Source: Elusimicrobiota bacterium
GTDB lineage: Bacteria; Elusimicrobiota; Elusimicrobia; O2-12-FULL-59-9
Direction: 5' to 3'
Assembly (NCBI GenBank): GCA_016206405.1
Contig: JACQRQ010000016.1
Span: 1-25,637 of the forward strand
Length of the DNA stretch: 25,637 bases
A program made the translations under genes and the position numbers. Below are positions 1 to 8,783 of this stretch, piece by piece. The notes under the pieces are model-generated. The model was not told where the DNA came from and did no database searches. It was given only the letters and a program-made list of their open reading frames with translations. The stretch's first letter is position 1, and each line of letters opens with the position of its first letter.

Positions 1-1697
1 CGTCTCCGGCGCCAAGGCATCGCCCGCCCGGCGCGCCGCTCGTCATCGGAATCGTCGGCAGACTCGATCCGGTCAAAGGCCACGTGGATTTTTTGAAGGC
101 GGCCGCGCTCATATTAAAACGTTTTCCGGACGCCCGCTTTCTGGTCGCGGGAGGGCAGGCCAACCTCAGCCGCCGGGATTTGGAAGCGCTGGCCGCGGAG
201 CTCGGGATATCCGAATCCGTGCGGTTTTTGGGGCGCGTGCCTTCGGTGAGCGATTTCATGCGCGGCTGCGACGTCGGCGTCGTCGCCTCGACCGGCTCCG
301 AGGCGGTGTCGCGCGCCGCCCTGGAATGGATGGCCTCGCGCCGCCCCGTGCTCGCCACCCGCGTCGGCTGCCTTCCGGAAATCTTCGAGGCGAAGATGCC
401 CGAAGCGATGACGCCCGCCGGCGACAGCGGGGCCATGGCGGAAAAACTGAGCGCTTGGCTCGCGAATCCGGCCCTGCGGGAGTCCCTCGCTCAAAGAGCT
501 TACGAGCGCTTTGTTGAAATCGGCGACTTTTCAAATTTCATCGCTGCCACTCTAGCCTTTTACCGTTCCGTGAGCGCCCCCCCCGCGTCCGCCCGCCGCC
601 TCACCGTTTTTCATGTGGACGGCGAAGGAGGCTTTCGCGGGGGCGAGCGCCTGCTTTTGGATCTCGCCAAAGCCCTGCGCGCGCGCGGCCACCGCAACGT
701 CGTCGTCTGCCGGCAAGGCAGCGCCTTGCAGACGCGGGCGGGCATCTTCGGCCTCGAGACTCTGGGACTCCCGTTTTCCCATCCATGGGACATCATTTCG
801 GCCTGGCGGCTGCGCAAAGCCCTCAAGCGTTCGCCGGCATACTCCACCGTCGTCCACGCCCACTCCGCGCACGGCGCGAACTTGGCCCGCGCGGCGTCGC
901 TGGGCCTAAAAATCATCAACATCGCTCACCGCCACGTTGATTTTCCGGTCTCCTCGCGGCTGAGCCTGTGGTGGAAGTACGCGGGCGCTCAAAAGGTGAT
1001 CGCGGTGTCCCAGCGCGTCAAAAACGTCATGGTGGCTTCGGGAGCCGAACCGGGCCATATCCGGGTGGTTCACGCGGGTCTGGATCTGGAGGCTTTGCCG
1101 CTTTCGCCTTCCGCCCCTCCCAATGGGACTCGGGAGAAATTGTGCAGCCAACTCCATATTCCGCCGCAGGGACCTTGGATCGGAAACGTCGCGGCCCTGG
1201 TCGATCATAAAGACCAAACCACGCTCATCCAGGCGATGCGGCGCGTCGCGAAAATCCATCCGACCGCGCAGCTTCTCATCGTCGGAAAGGGGGAGCTTGA
1301 AGAACGCCTCAAAGCGCTGGTGCAAGAATGCGGACTCCAGCACCGCGTCCATTTCACGGGCTTCCAAGAGGATCCGCTGTGCATCATGCGCGCGCTGGAT
1401 TTATTCGTTCTCAGCTCCCACATGGAGGGTCTGGGCCTGGTACTGCTGGAGGCGATGGCCTGCTCCGTGCCGATCGTCGCGACGCGCGCCGGAGGCATCC
1501 CCGAGATCGTTCAAGAAGGCGTCTCCGGAGTGCTCGTGCCGCCCCGGAACCCAGAACAACTGGCGCGCGCCATTTTAGAATGCCTCAACGACCCTGAGAA
1601 AAGAAAATCCCTGGCCGCCGGCGGCAAAGACAGGCTCAAGGATTTCACCGCGACGCGCATGGCGCGGGAAATCGAAGAGGTGTACTTATCATGCTGA
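1..1697 (+). CDS. Tandem double GT4 glycosyltransferase, 5' end cut by window
   Basis: The reading frame is open from the first complete codon at position 3, so the gene begins upstream of the window. Visible residues 1 to about 190 are the C-terminal half of one GT-B, family 4 glycosyltransferase: it opens with a VGRLDPVKGH strand and carries a LEWMASRRPVLATRVG donor-site motif. Residues about 200-564 are a second, complete GT4 enzyme, with an acceptor-side EGGFRGGERLL start and a donor motif SSHMEGLGLVLLEAMAC. The two are joined by a short Pro/Ala linker that is encoded across a run of eight C at 577-584. Family knowledge says such enzymes add sugars from nucleotide-sugar donors at the cytoplasmic face of the inner membrane. 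The neighbours imply LPS core assembly, but the sugar is unknown. The stop overlaps the next start (ATGCTGA). A real fusion is the simplest reading; two genes joined by an indel in the C run is the alternative. Confidence 0.85.
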   Translation, partial: SPAPRHRPPGAPLVIGIVGRLDPVKGHVDFLKAAALILKRFPDARFLVAGGQANLSRRDLEALAAELGISESVRFLGRVPSVSDFMRGCDVGVVASTGSEAVSRAALEWMASRRPVLATRVGCLPEIFEAKMPEAMTPAGDSGAMAEKLSAWLANPALRESLAQRAYERFVEIGDFSNFIAATLAFYRSVSAPPASARRLTVFHVDGEGGFRGGERLLLDLAKALRARGHRNVVVCRQGSALQTRAGIFGLETLGLPFSHPWDIISAWRLRKALKRSPAYSTVVHAHSAHGANLARAASLGLKIINIAHRHVDFPVSSRLSLWWKYAGAQKVIAVSQRVKNVMVASGAEPGHIRVVHAGLDLEALPLSPSAPPNGTREKLCSQLHIPPQGPWIGNVAALVDHKDQTTLIQAMRRVAKIHPTAQLLIVGKGELEERLKALVQECGLQHRVHFTGFQEDPLCIMRALDLFVLSSHMEGLGLVLLEAMACSVPIVATRAGGIPEIVQEGVSGVLVPPRNPEQLARAILECLNDPEKRKSLAAGGKDRLKDFTATRMAREIEEVYLSC

Positions 1698-2452
1698 GCG
1701 TCACCATCATCACCCGCAACGAGGAGCAGGACCTCCCCGGCTGCCTCGACAGCGTCCGCGCCGTGGCCGACGAGATCGTGCTTGTGGACAACCAATCCAC
1801 GGACAAGACCCTGGACATCGCCCGCCAATTTGCGTGCAAAGTATATACGCGGCGCTTCGACCACTATGCGGGACAAAAACAATACGCGGTGGAGCAGGCT
1901 CGCGGCGAATGGGTGCTGAGCCTCGACGCCGATGAGCGCTTGAGCCCCCCGCTGCGGGAGGAAATCCGGCGCGCGTTCTCCAACGGAGGCTCGGCGCCCT
2001 CCGGCAACGACGGCTACTATATCCCTTTTGAAGTTCACTTCCTGGGCAGGAAGCTCCGCTTCGGCGGCGTCGGCGGAGAAAATCATCTGCGTCTGTTCCG
2101 TCGAGAAGCGGGACGATTCACCGGCGGCCGGCTGCATGAGGGCGTCGACGTCGCCGGCAAGACGGCGCGTTTAAGTTCCCCCATCCTGCACACTCCGTAT
2201 CGGGATCTCAACGAATATTTCGAGAAGTTCAATCTGTACACGTCCTTGGCGGCGCAAAAACGCTGGGAACAGGGAGTGCGTTTCAGATTTTACCACCATT
2301 TCCTTTTGCCATGGGAGTTTTTCCGCCGCGCCGTCCTGCAGTTGGGCTTTTTGGACGGGATCGGCGGCATCACCTGGGCCGGTTTAGCCGCCTTTCACAC
2401 CTGGGTCAAGTACATCAAGCTCAAGGAATTGGAACAAAAATGGAATGGATGA
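1691..2452 (+). CDS. WaaE/KdtX-like family 2 glycosyltransferase
   Basis: This 253-residue protein is a GT-A fold, family 2 glycosyltransferase. The N-terminus LSVTIITRNEEQDLPGCL and the DNQSTDKT loop form the nucleotide-sugar site, and SLDADER near residue 80 carries the metal-binding DxD. The overall pattern, including the GQKQYAVEQARGEWVL segment and the late HEGVDV stretch, is that of WaaE/KdtX LPS-core glycosyltransferases, which act on the inner core at the cytoplasmic membrane. The gene starts inside the stop region of the upstream glycosyltransferase (7-base overlap) and ends just past the start of the deacetylase gene, so it is probably translationally coupled to both. The exact sugar and linkage cannot be told from sequence. 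No transmembrane domain is obvious, although the C-terminal part is hydrophobic and may touch the membrane. Confidence 0.9.
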   Translation: MLSVTIITRNEEQDLPGCLDSVRAVADEIVLVDNQSTDKTLDIARQFACKVYTRRFDHYAGQKQYAVEQARGEWVLSLDADERLSPPLREEIRRAFSNGGSAPSGNDGYYIPFEVHFLGRKLRFGGVGGENHLRLFRREAGRFTGGRLHEGVDVAGKTARLSSPILHTPYRDLNEYFEKFNLYTSLAAQKRWEQGVRFRFYHHFLLPWEFFRRAVLQLGFLDGIGGITWAGLAAFHTWVKYIKLKELEQKWNG

Positions 2453-3264
2453 TCGGCTTGGCGCTGGCGGGTTTTGCGGGGCTCTCCGCCCGTTGGAATT
2501 GGTGGCGCCTGCCGTGCGCGGGACTGCCGGTGCTGATGTATCACAAAATCGGCTCGGCTCCGCGCGGTTCGCGGCTTAAAAACTTGTGGGTCACGGAAAG
2601 CGAATTCCGCTGGCAGCTCGCCTACCTGAGGGAACGCGGCTACACCCCCATTTTTTTCTCACAGCTTCTGGCCGCGGCGCGCGGGGGCGCGGGACTGCCG
2701 GAGAAACCGGCGCTTTTGACCTTCGACGACGGCTACAAGAACAACTACGCCGGGGCGCATCCCATCCTCGCGGAGGCGGGGATGAAGGCCAATATGTTCG
2801 TCGTCACCGGCTCGCTGGACCGGCACAATTACTGGCACAATCCGGAAAGCGAAGCTTGGATTCCGATGTTGACCGCCGCGGATCTTAAAGAAATGCAAAG
2901 GAGCGGAATATGGGAATTCGGATCCCATACGGTCAACCATCCGAACTTGACTGAAATTCCCCTGGAACAGGCGGCGTGGGAGCTGCGCGAGAGCAAGAAG
3001 CGGCTGGAGGATGATCTCCAGACCGAAGTCGCGGCTTTCGGTTATCCGTATGGCCGCGGCGCTTACTCGCCGGATGTTCGCCGCGAGGTCTTCGCCGCGG
3101 GCTACCGCATGGATTTTGGGATCCGGCAGGGCAAAACGCCCTTGCCGCAGCCGTTAAACCCGTCACATTTTCAAGAAGCGCCTTTTAAGCGCCTGTTTGT
3201 CCGCGGCGACGATCTCCGCTTCGACTTTCACCTCAATTTGACGCGGGGCAAGGCGAGGTTTTGA
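2440..3264 (+). CDS. Membrane-anchored polysaccharide deacetylase (NodB/CE4 family)
   Basis: The 274-residue product has a hydrophobic N-terminal segment (MIGLALAGFAGL) that looks like a signal anchor. A NodB-homology domain follows. Motif 1 is LTFDDGY, with the two catalytic/metal Asp; motif 2 is SHTVNHP, the HxxxH metal pair; FGYPYGRG is motif 3. CE4 enzymes remove N- or O-acetyl groups from sugars using a divalent metal. I chose ATG 2440, which follows AAGGAA at 2423-2428 and overlaps the WaaE-like stop; the frame is open further upstream but only as a shadow of that gene. ATG 2449 is an alternative start. Lying among core glycosyltransferases, it may deacetylate an HexNAc of the core or of a lipid-linked precursor; that is inference, and a peptidoglycan or exopolysaccharide substrate is possible. 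Confidence 0.88.
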   Translation: MEWMIGLALAGFAGLSARWNWWRLPCAGLPVLMYHKIGSAPRGSRLKNLWVTESEFRWQLAYLRERGYTPIFFSQLLAAARGGAGLPEKPALLTFDDGYKNNYAGAHPILAEAGMKANMFVVTGSLDRHNYWHNPESEAWIPMLTAADLKEMQRSGIWEFGSHTVNHPNLTEIPLEQAAWELRESKKRLEDDLQTEVAAFGYPYGRGAYSPDVRREVFAAGYRMDFGIRQGKTPLPQPLNPSHFQEAPFKRLFVRGDDLRFDFHLNLTRGKARF

Positions 3265-3265
3265 C

Positions 3266-4414
3266 ATGCGCCGCCCCCACATTGGATTTGCCCTCAGAAA
3301 TTACAGCTCGCTTTCCGGAGCCAGCGTCGTGACCTCCGCTCTGGGACCTCTGCTGGCCGAACGGGGTTGGGAAGTTTCCGTTTTCTCGCATCGCTTCCCG
3401 GACGCGGATGGCGGCGCGCCGGAAGCGGCGGTGACCCGCCGCGCGGTGGGGATGATACCTTTTTCCTCCGCCATCCGGGCCGCCAGCTTTGACTATTTTT
3501 GCCGCCGCGAAGCCCGCCGCGCGGGCCTGACCCTTCTGTGCGGCCACGGCGACTTGACCCGGCAGGATATCTGCGTGCTCAACAACTGCGACGCCGCCGA
3601 GGCTTTCTTTTGCGGCGGCGTGCGCCCCCCCTCGCCCGGAACGCGCTACGTCCGCAGCCGCCAATTCGGCAAGGGGGCCTACCGTAAAATCGTGGCCGTT
3701 TCCAGACGGGTCGCCGACGACTGCGCCCGCTTCTACGGCGTTCCGGAAGACGACATCCAAGTCATTTATTGGGGCGTGGACCTGCGGCGCTTTCATCCCG
3801 CCAACAAAGACCTGCACGGACGCGCGTTGCGCCGGCGAATGGGAATCCCAGAAAATGCGGCGCTGTTTCTATCCATCATCTCGGGCAACCCCGTCAAACG
3901 CAACATCGCCGCGCTCTTGGACGCCGTCGAAAGGGCACGCGTCGCGCCCGCGGCCTCGCTCCTTTTGGTGGGCCCTGAATCGGTGCTGGCGCATCCGCAG
4001 GCCAAACGGCTTCAGCATGCACGGCGATTGTTTCATCTGCCGGGTTCCCGGTCCGTGGAGCACTGTTATGCGGCGGCGGACGCCTTCATCCTGCCGGCAA
4101 AATACGAGGAGTTCGGCCTGACCGCCCTGGAGGCGATGGCCTCGGGCTTGGCCGTCGTCGTCAGCTCGATGGCCGGGGCTTCGGAACTTCTGCAGTCCGG
4201 CGACGGCATCATCCTGCGCGACCCGGCGTCGGCGCATGAGCTCTCCAAGATTTTGGAAGAGCTCGCAGCATCCAAACCTCTGCGGGAGGAGCTCAAAGCC
4301 AAGGCGCGCCGACGCGCCGAGCAGTTCCCGTGGTCCAAGACGGCGGATCAGTGGATCGAGATGATGGACAGGCTGCGCCCAGTTCCCCAGGCGTTGGCGG
4401 AGGCGGCCGCGTGA
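3266..4414 (+). CDS. GT4 glycosyltransferase of the LPS core cluster
   Basis: The 382-residue product is a GT-B, family 4 glycosyltransferase. The N-terminal acceptor domain begins IGFALRNYSSLSGASVV. The linker carries VIYWGVDLRRFHP, the usual start of the donor domain, and the nucleotide-sugar site is KYEEFGLTALEAMASGLAVV, with the conserved EX7E arrangement. WaaG-type enzymes share this layout, but the acceptor and sugar cannot be assigned. The ATG lies one base after the deacetylase stop (TGACATG) and is preceded by a GGCGAGG stretch that may serve as ribosome binding site. Its stop overlaps the next start in a GTGA, a sign of translational coupling. The protein should act at the cytoplasmic face of the inner membrane. 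Confidence 0.88.
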   Translation: MRRPHIGFALRNYSSLSGASVVTSALGPLLAERGWEVSVFSHRFPDADGGAPEAAVTRRAVGMIPFSSAIRAASFDYFCRREARRAGLTLLCGHGDLTRQDICVLNNCDAAEAFFCGGVRPPSPGTRYVRSRQFGKGAYRKIVAVSRRVADDCARFYGVPEDDIQVIYWGVDLRRFHPANKDLHGRALRRRMGIPENAALFLSIISGNPVKRNIAALLDAVERARVAPAASLLLVGPESVLAHPQAKRLQHARRLFHLPGSRSVEHCYAAADAFILPAKYEEFGLTALEAMASGLAVVVSSMAGASELLQSGDGIILRDPASAHELSKILEELAASKPLREELKAKARRRAEQFPWSKTADQWIEMMDRLRPVPQALAEAAA

Positions 4415-5484
4415 AAATCCTCGTCATTCAGCTTAAGCGCATCGGCGACGTGATTTTGACGACCCCTGTTTTCGACGCGCTTCGCCGCCGCTATCCACAG
4501 GCCCAAATCGATTTTCTGGTCGAATCTCCATCGCATGAGGCGGTCCGGGATCATCCGTGCCTCAACCGGGTTCTCATCTATGATCCCCGGACTCCCCTGC
4601 GCTGGATCGCGGCGCTCCGGCGGGAAGGCTATGACTGGGTGATCGACTTCCTCGGGACGCCGCGCAGCGCCATTATCGCCGCCGCCAGCGGCGCCGCCGT
4701 CAAAGCCGGGCCCGGTCATGTATTTTCCGCCTGGGCGTATTCCCACAAATTCATCGAAAACGCGGCGACGGAATACGCGGCCGTCGCCAAGCTCAAAATG
4801 CTCGCGCAACTGGGATTGGAACTACCCGCCCGCGCGCCCGAGCTTTACTTCGCCCTCAGCCCCGATGAAAAAGACCAGGCCGCCCGGCAGCTTCAGTCGA
4901 TTTTTCCCGGCGCCGGGCGGGTTGGGGGCGACTATGGTCCCCACGAACCGCCGCTGATCGGCCTCGCTCCCCATTCCCGCCGCATCACCCGGCAATGGCC
5001 GCAGGCCCACTTCATCGAGTTGGGAAGGCGAATCACGCGGCAGATCGGAGCCGATCTCATCGTGTTTTGGGGACCCGGGGAAAAGGCCGAGGCCAAGGCC
5101 ATCGCCGCCGGGATCGGGGATCGAGCCCGGGCGTGCCCCCAAACCAAGACCTTAAACCAGCTTGGCGCTTACCTCTGGCACTGCGACGCGCTCGTCACCA
5201 ATTGCAACGGCCCGCGGCATATCGCCACCGCCCTGGGCATTCCAACGCTCACCGTGCACGGCTCCAGCGACCCGGCGGCATGGAATCCGCCCCCTGAAAA
5301 CGCCGAGACTGAAAACTCCCGGTTCCCCTTCATACGCCGGGAAGACCTTTTTTGCATCGGCTGCCGCAAGAACCGCTGCCCGTACGAACTGCAATGCCTG
5401 CGGGATTTGTCACCTCAAGTCGTATTTGATAAATTGATGCGTCTTCTTCAGCGAAGAAAAATTGAGGCCTATGAACGCGGTTGA
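4411..5484 (+). CDS. ADP-heptose:LPS heptosyltransferase-type GT9
   Basis: The 357-residue product belongs to glycosyltransferase family 9. It starts KILVIQLKRIGDVILTTPV, the signature N-terminus of WaaC/WaaF/WaaQ proteins. The central APHSRRITRQWP and the later GPRHIATALGIPTLTVHG match the ADP-heptose binding half. A Cys-rich C-terminal patch (CIGCRKNRCPY) is also common in the family. The GTG at 4411 overlaps the preceding stop as GTGA; an in-frame GTG at 4330 would run far into the upstream gene and add non-homologous residues. Heptose precursor enzymes elsewhere in the window (HAD phosphatase, RfaE1) support heptose as substrate. Whether it adds the first, second or a later heptose is unknown. 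The usual DSGPMH is NCNGPRH here. Confidence 0.88.
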   Translation: MKILVIQLKRIGDVILTTPVFDALRRRYPQAQIDFLVESPSHEAVRDHPCLNRVLIYDPRTPLRWIAALRREGYDWVIDFLGTPRSAIIAAASGAAVKAGPGHVFSAWAYSHKFIENAATEYAAVAKLKMLAQLGLELPARAPELYFALSPDEKDQAARQLQSIFPGAGRVGGDYGPHEPPLIGLAPHSRRITRQWPQAHFIELGRRITRQIGADLIVFWGPGEKAEAKAIAAGIGDRARACPQTKTLNQLGAYLWHCDALVTNCNGPRHIATALGIPTLTVHGSSDPAAWNPPPENAETENSRFPFIRREDLFCIGCRKNRCPYELQCLRDLSPQVVFDKLMRLLQRRKIEAYERG

Positions 5485-6547
5485 ATGGCAGAAAGAGCTC
5501 AGCCGGTCGCTGCCTGGAAAGGCCTTTTTGGCGCTGGCATCGCTGGCTTACGCCGCGGGGTTCTGGCTGCACCGGGCGCTTTACAAAATCGGCATCCTTA
5601 AGTCCCGGCGTTTCCCCATTAAAATAGTCTGCATCGGCAACCTGACGGCGGGAGGCACGGGGAAGACCAGCGCCGTGCTTTTGGCCGTCGAGGAACTCCA
5701 TGGCCAAAAACTCAAGACCGCGATCTTAAGCCGCGGCTACGGCAGGCCCAATTCGGCGGCCGGAGTTTCGGTGTTGGGCAACGGCCACCCCTTTTCCTGG
5801 CAGGACTGCGGAGACGAACCCTGGATGCTGCACCAAGCCCTCAAAGACAAGGGAATCCCGATCTTCATCTCGCCCAACCGAGTGCAGGCCGCCGAACAGG
5901 CGGCGCGCAGTTTTCCGCTTGACGTTTTGGTCATGGACGACGGCTTCCAACATTGGCCGCTCCAAAGAGACCTCGACGTCGTCTGCGTCAGCGCCCTGGA
6001 CCCCTTCGGCGGGGGCTGGCTGCTGCCGCTGGGCTTCTTGCGGGAACCCAAGTCCGGCCTGCGCAGAGCCGGCCTCATTTTGTTGACGCACACCGACCGG
6101 GTTCCGGAGCGCTCCGTTTTGAGGCTGCGCCGCGAGCTGGCGCGCATCGCCCCTGAAGTCCCGGTGGTGGAGTCCGTGCACCGTCCCGCGGCGTTCATCG
6201 ACTTGAGAAACCAAAAAAGCCTCGCGCTCGACCATATGGACAAAAGGGACGCGGCCTCGCTTTCGGCCATCGGCAGCCCGCAGCAATTTGAGGAGCAATT
6301 AAAATCCCTCAACATACGCCTCAAGCAGATCTGGCGCTATCCGGACCATCACCCCTACGCCTTGAGCGAATTTGAGTCGCTCAACACGCTCGCCGGCGCG
6401 CTGCCGATCATCACCACGCTCAAAGATTTTGTCCGTTTCCCGAAGGACTGGCAAAGCGCCTTGTCCGGCGAAGTGCTCGCGTTTTCAGCGCGGCTTGAAA
6501 TCGTCAGAGGCAAGAAGATATGGACGCAAAAACTGTCGCTGCAATAA
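5471..6547 (+). CDS. lpxK: Tetraacyldisaccharide 4'-kinase LpxK
   Basis: LpxK phosphorylates the 4' position of the lipid A disaccharide at the inner membrane, using ATP. The 358-residue product has a hydrophobic N-terminal helix (residues 17-33) that anchors it. The distinctive LpxK P-loop GNLTAGGTGKT follows at residues 56-66. SRGYGR and the catalytic-region VMDDGFQHWPLQRDLD are both strongly diagnostic, and LLPLGFLREP and the late TTLKDFVRFP also fit. I chose ATG 5471, preceded by a TGAGG stretch, over an in-frame TTG at 5462. The gene overlaps the heptosyltransferase gene by 14 bases and the acyltransferase gene by 28 bases, so all three are likely made together. Length is normal for the family. 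Confidence 0.96.
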   Translation: MNAVEWQKELSRSLPGKAFLALASLAYAAGFWLHRALYKIGILKSRRFPIKIVCIGNLTAGGTGKTSAVLLAVEELHGQKLKTAILSRGYGRPNSAAGVSVLGNGHPFSWQDCGDEPWMLHQALKDKGIPIFISPNRVQAAEQAARSFPLDVLVMDDGFQHWPLQRDLDVVCVSALDPFGGGWLLPLGFLREPKSGLRRAGLILLTHTDRVPERSVLRLRRELARIAPEVPVVESVHRPAAFIDLRNQKSLALDHMDKRDAASLSAIGSPQQFEEQLKSLNIRLKQIWRYPDHHPYALSEFESLNTLAGALPIITTLKDFVRFPKDWQSALSGEVLAFSARLEIVRGKKIWTQKLSLQ

Positions 6548-7455
6548 CCTTGGAGCAGCGCCTCGCCTACGGGGGCGTCAAGGCGCTGGAGGCCTTATTG
6601 CGCGGGCTCTCCTGGCGCCAAGCGCAGTGGCTCGGCGGTTTTTTGGGAACCGCGGCGTCCAAGGTGTGGAGGTCCCGCTGGAATCTGACTCTGAACAACC
6701 TCCGCTTCGCCTTTCCCGATAAAACCGAAAAACAATTGCGCGCCCTCGCCCTTGAGATTTGGCAAAATAACGGAAAGACGGGCGCCGAGCTCATCAAGTC
6801 GAGGCATCTGTCGAACCAAGAGGTGGAAAGCCTTTGCCGCTTCGAAAATTTTGAGGTCGTAGAAAAGCTCATCGCGTCCGGCCGCGGCGGAATCCTCCAT
6901 ACCGGCCATTTGGGAAACTGGGAAGTGGCGGGGACATCCATCGCCCCCTTAAGAAGCAAGCTGGCGGGCATCGCCCGGCACATCAAAAATCCCCTCATCG
7001 ACCGGTGGCTCCTTGAAACGCGCCAAATGCGAGGCAGCAAGGTCATCTATCACCATGACCCGTTTTTTTCGGCCGCCAGGCATATTAAGCACGGCGGATT
7101 TGTCGGCATCCTCATGGATCAAAATTTGCACCAAGGCGGCGTCTTCGTCCCCTTTTTCGGGAGGCCGGCCGCGACGACCACGCTGACGGCGCTTTTGGCC
7201 GTCAAGCTCGGTTGTCCGGTCATCGGGTTCAATATTTGGAGAGAAGGCCCCCAGATCGTCGGCCGCTTTGAAGAACCGCTGTACGCGCGCCGGAACTCCG
7301 ATCCGGAGCAAGAAACGCTCCGGATGACGGCGGAGCTCACCGGCATACTGGAAAAATGGATTCGCCAGCGCCCGGACAATTGGCTCTGGGGCCACAACCG
7401 CTGGAAAAGAGTTCCGGGCGCGGAGGACAAGATGGTTGAGGCGATCGCAGCATGA
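6520..7455 (+). CDS. LpxL/HtrB-type lipid A late acyltransferase
   Basis: The 311-residue product is a lysophospholipid acyltransferase-superfamily protein of the LpxL/LpxM (HtrB) type. These transfer secondary acyl chains onto Kdo2-lipid A at the inner membrane. The HTGHLGNWE segment contains the HX4E catalytic motif. The later GILMDQNLHQGGVFVPFFGRPAATTT is the substrate-pocket block of the family, and the C-terminus has the WLWGHNRWKR ending typical of it. The N-terminal region before residue 40 is weakly hydrophobic. It follows lpxK with a 28-base overlap, which supports a lipid A role. Which acyl chain and which position it modifies cannot be told, so I give no gene number. Confidence 0.93.
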   Translation: MDAKTVAAITLEQRLAYGGVKALEALLRGLSWRQAQWLGGFLGTAASKVWRSRWNLTLNNLRFAFPDKTEKQLRALALEIWQNNGKTGAELIKSRHLSNQEVESLCRFENFEVVEKLIASGRGGILHTGHLGNWEVAGTSIAPLRSKLAGIARHIKNPLIDRWLLETRQMRGSKVIYHHDPFFSAARHIKHGGFVGILMDQNLHQGGVFVPFFGRPAATTTLTALLAVKLGCPVIGFNIWREGPQIVGRFEEPLYARRNSDPEQETLRMTAELTGILEKWIRQRPDNWLWGHNRWKRVPGAEDKMVEAIAA

Positions 7456-7459
7456 GCCT

Positions 7460-8770
7460 ATGCAGATAGATTCCCCCATCATCGACGCCGGCCGCCCGTC
7501 CGAAAGGCAGCCGCCATTTTCCGCCCCGGGTTCCGCCCCGTGGCGAAATTGCCTGCGCTACTCCGTTTACTTGTATGCGTTGAGCTCTCCGTTGTCGATC
7601 GCGGCCACCAACATGAGCTGGTGTTTGGGCGCGATTTGCCTGGCCGCCCTGTCGTGGAAAAACCGGCGTCTGCCGTTGCCGGCTTCCACGGGCCTTGGCC
7701 GGGCAATGTGGCTGTATGTAGGCGTGGCCATTATCACCAGCGCCGCGGGAATCGAGCCGCGCGTCAGCTTCGCCCACTTTATATCGGACGCCCACAAGCT
7801 GTGGCTGTATTACCTGTGGTCCACGGTCTTGGCGATCGAGCCCGCGCCCAAAGCGCTCATTTTTCTCGGGATCGGATTTTCGTTGTCGTCTTTATGGGGC
7901 GTCGGACAAACCGCGCACGCCTACGCGACGGAGAGTTTCTGGGACATGGCCACGGGCGGCGTCCACCATATCACCTACGGCGAACAGTTGGCTTTCGCGC
8001 TGCTGGGAGTGGTCGCCTTTTTCACCCTTTTTCCCCGCCATTTAAAGATCGCCCCCAATAACTCCGGCGCCAACGGCGCCGCCGCCGCGCAGCGCGCCGA
8101 TCCTCGGGTTTTCTGGGCGCTCTGCGGTTTCTTCCTGTTGGGCGCAAGCGCGTTCATTTGCAGCCAAACCCGGGGAGCCTGGGTCGGCTTCACGATTTCC
8201 GTGCTGGGCTTGTTCGCCCTTTACCCTTTCACCCTCAAAACCGCCCTAAAAATAGCGCCGGCCTTCGTGCTGATATTCGTATTTCTTCTGCCGCAGCAAG
8301 GCCTCCACGAGCTTGAAAAAAGAGGGGCCTCCATTTTCGACGTCAACGAGAACAGCAGCCGCCTGGAGCTTTGGGATGTGGCGCTGCGCATTCACGACGA
8401 CCACCCGCTCAGCGGGGTCGGTCCCAACAACTACAGAAAATCCTTTCAATTCTATCATCCGGGGCGCCTGGACCATGATCGCGTATGGGGAACCGCGCAC
8501 AACCTCTACCTGCACCATCTGGCCGAGAGAGGCTACCTGGGGCTCTTGAGCCTGCTGCTGATAGTCCTCGTCTCGCTCACGCGCAGTTGGAAAAATTTTC
8601 GATCGCGCCCCAATTACTGGAGCCTTTGGATTTTATTGGTAACGCCCGCCTTCTGGATCATGAACATCACCGAAGTCGCCTGGGGAGACGCCATGGTGTG
8701 GATGCTGTTTCTGTTCCTCTGGAACTGGGCGTATTTCAACAGCCAAAAAGAGCCGCCGGTTGCCATTTAG
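7460..8770 (+). CDS. O-antigen ligase / Wzy_C-family membrane protein
   Basis: The 436-residue product is a polytopic membrane protein with many hydrophobic helices from about residue 30 to 425. It has two marks of the Wzy_C/WaaL family: a CSQTRGAWVGF segment in a central helix, and a large periplasmic loop containing LSGVGPNNYRKSF and AHNLYLHHLAERGYLG, with the conserved His and Glu. WaaL joins undecaprenyl-linked O-antigen to the lipid A-core on the periplasmic side. Wzy polymerases look similar, so a polymerase is possible; the core-gene context favours ligase. I chose ATG 7460, four bases after the upstream stop. An in-frame TTG at 7436 would add eight residues. Confidence 0.87.
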   Translation: MQIDSPIIDAGRPSERQPPFSAPGSAPWRNCLRYSVYLYALSSPLSIAATNMSWCLGAICLAALSWKNRRLPLPASTGLGRAMWLYVGVAIITSAAGIEPRVSFAHFISDAHKLWLYYLWSTVLAIEPAPKALIFLGIGFSLSSLWGVGQTAHAYATESFWDMATGGVHHITYGEQLAFALLGVVAFFTLFPRHLKIAPNNSGANGAAAAQRADPRVFWALCGFFLLGASAFICSQTRGAWVGFTISVLGLFALYPFTLKTALKIAPAFVLIFVFLLPQQGLHELEKRGASIFDVNENSSRLELWDVALRIHDDHPLSGVGPNNYRKSFQFYHPGRLDHDRVWGTAHNLYLHHLAERGYLGLLSLLLIVLVSLTRSWKNFRSRPNYWSLWILLVTPAFWIMNITEVAWGDAMVWMLFLFLWNWAYFNSQKEPPVAI

Positions 8771-8783
8771 CGCTGAAATCCGG

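Noticed and set aside
2311..2439. Upstream extension of the deacetylase frame to 2311
   Set aside because: It is the shadow of the WaaE-like gene; ATG 2440 has a ribosome binding site and a signal anchor.
3608..3640. C-rich run in the GT4 gene as a second slippage site
   Set aside because: The run is shorter and lies within a continuous, well-conserved frame with no alternative frame to switch to.
4330..4410. Upstream in-frame extension of the heptosyltransferase gene to GTG 4330
   Set aside because: The extra residues overlap the GT4 gene and do not resemble GT9 proteins; GTG 4411 starts exactly at the family's conserved N-terminus.
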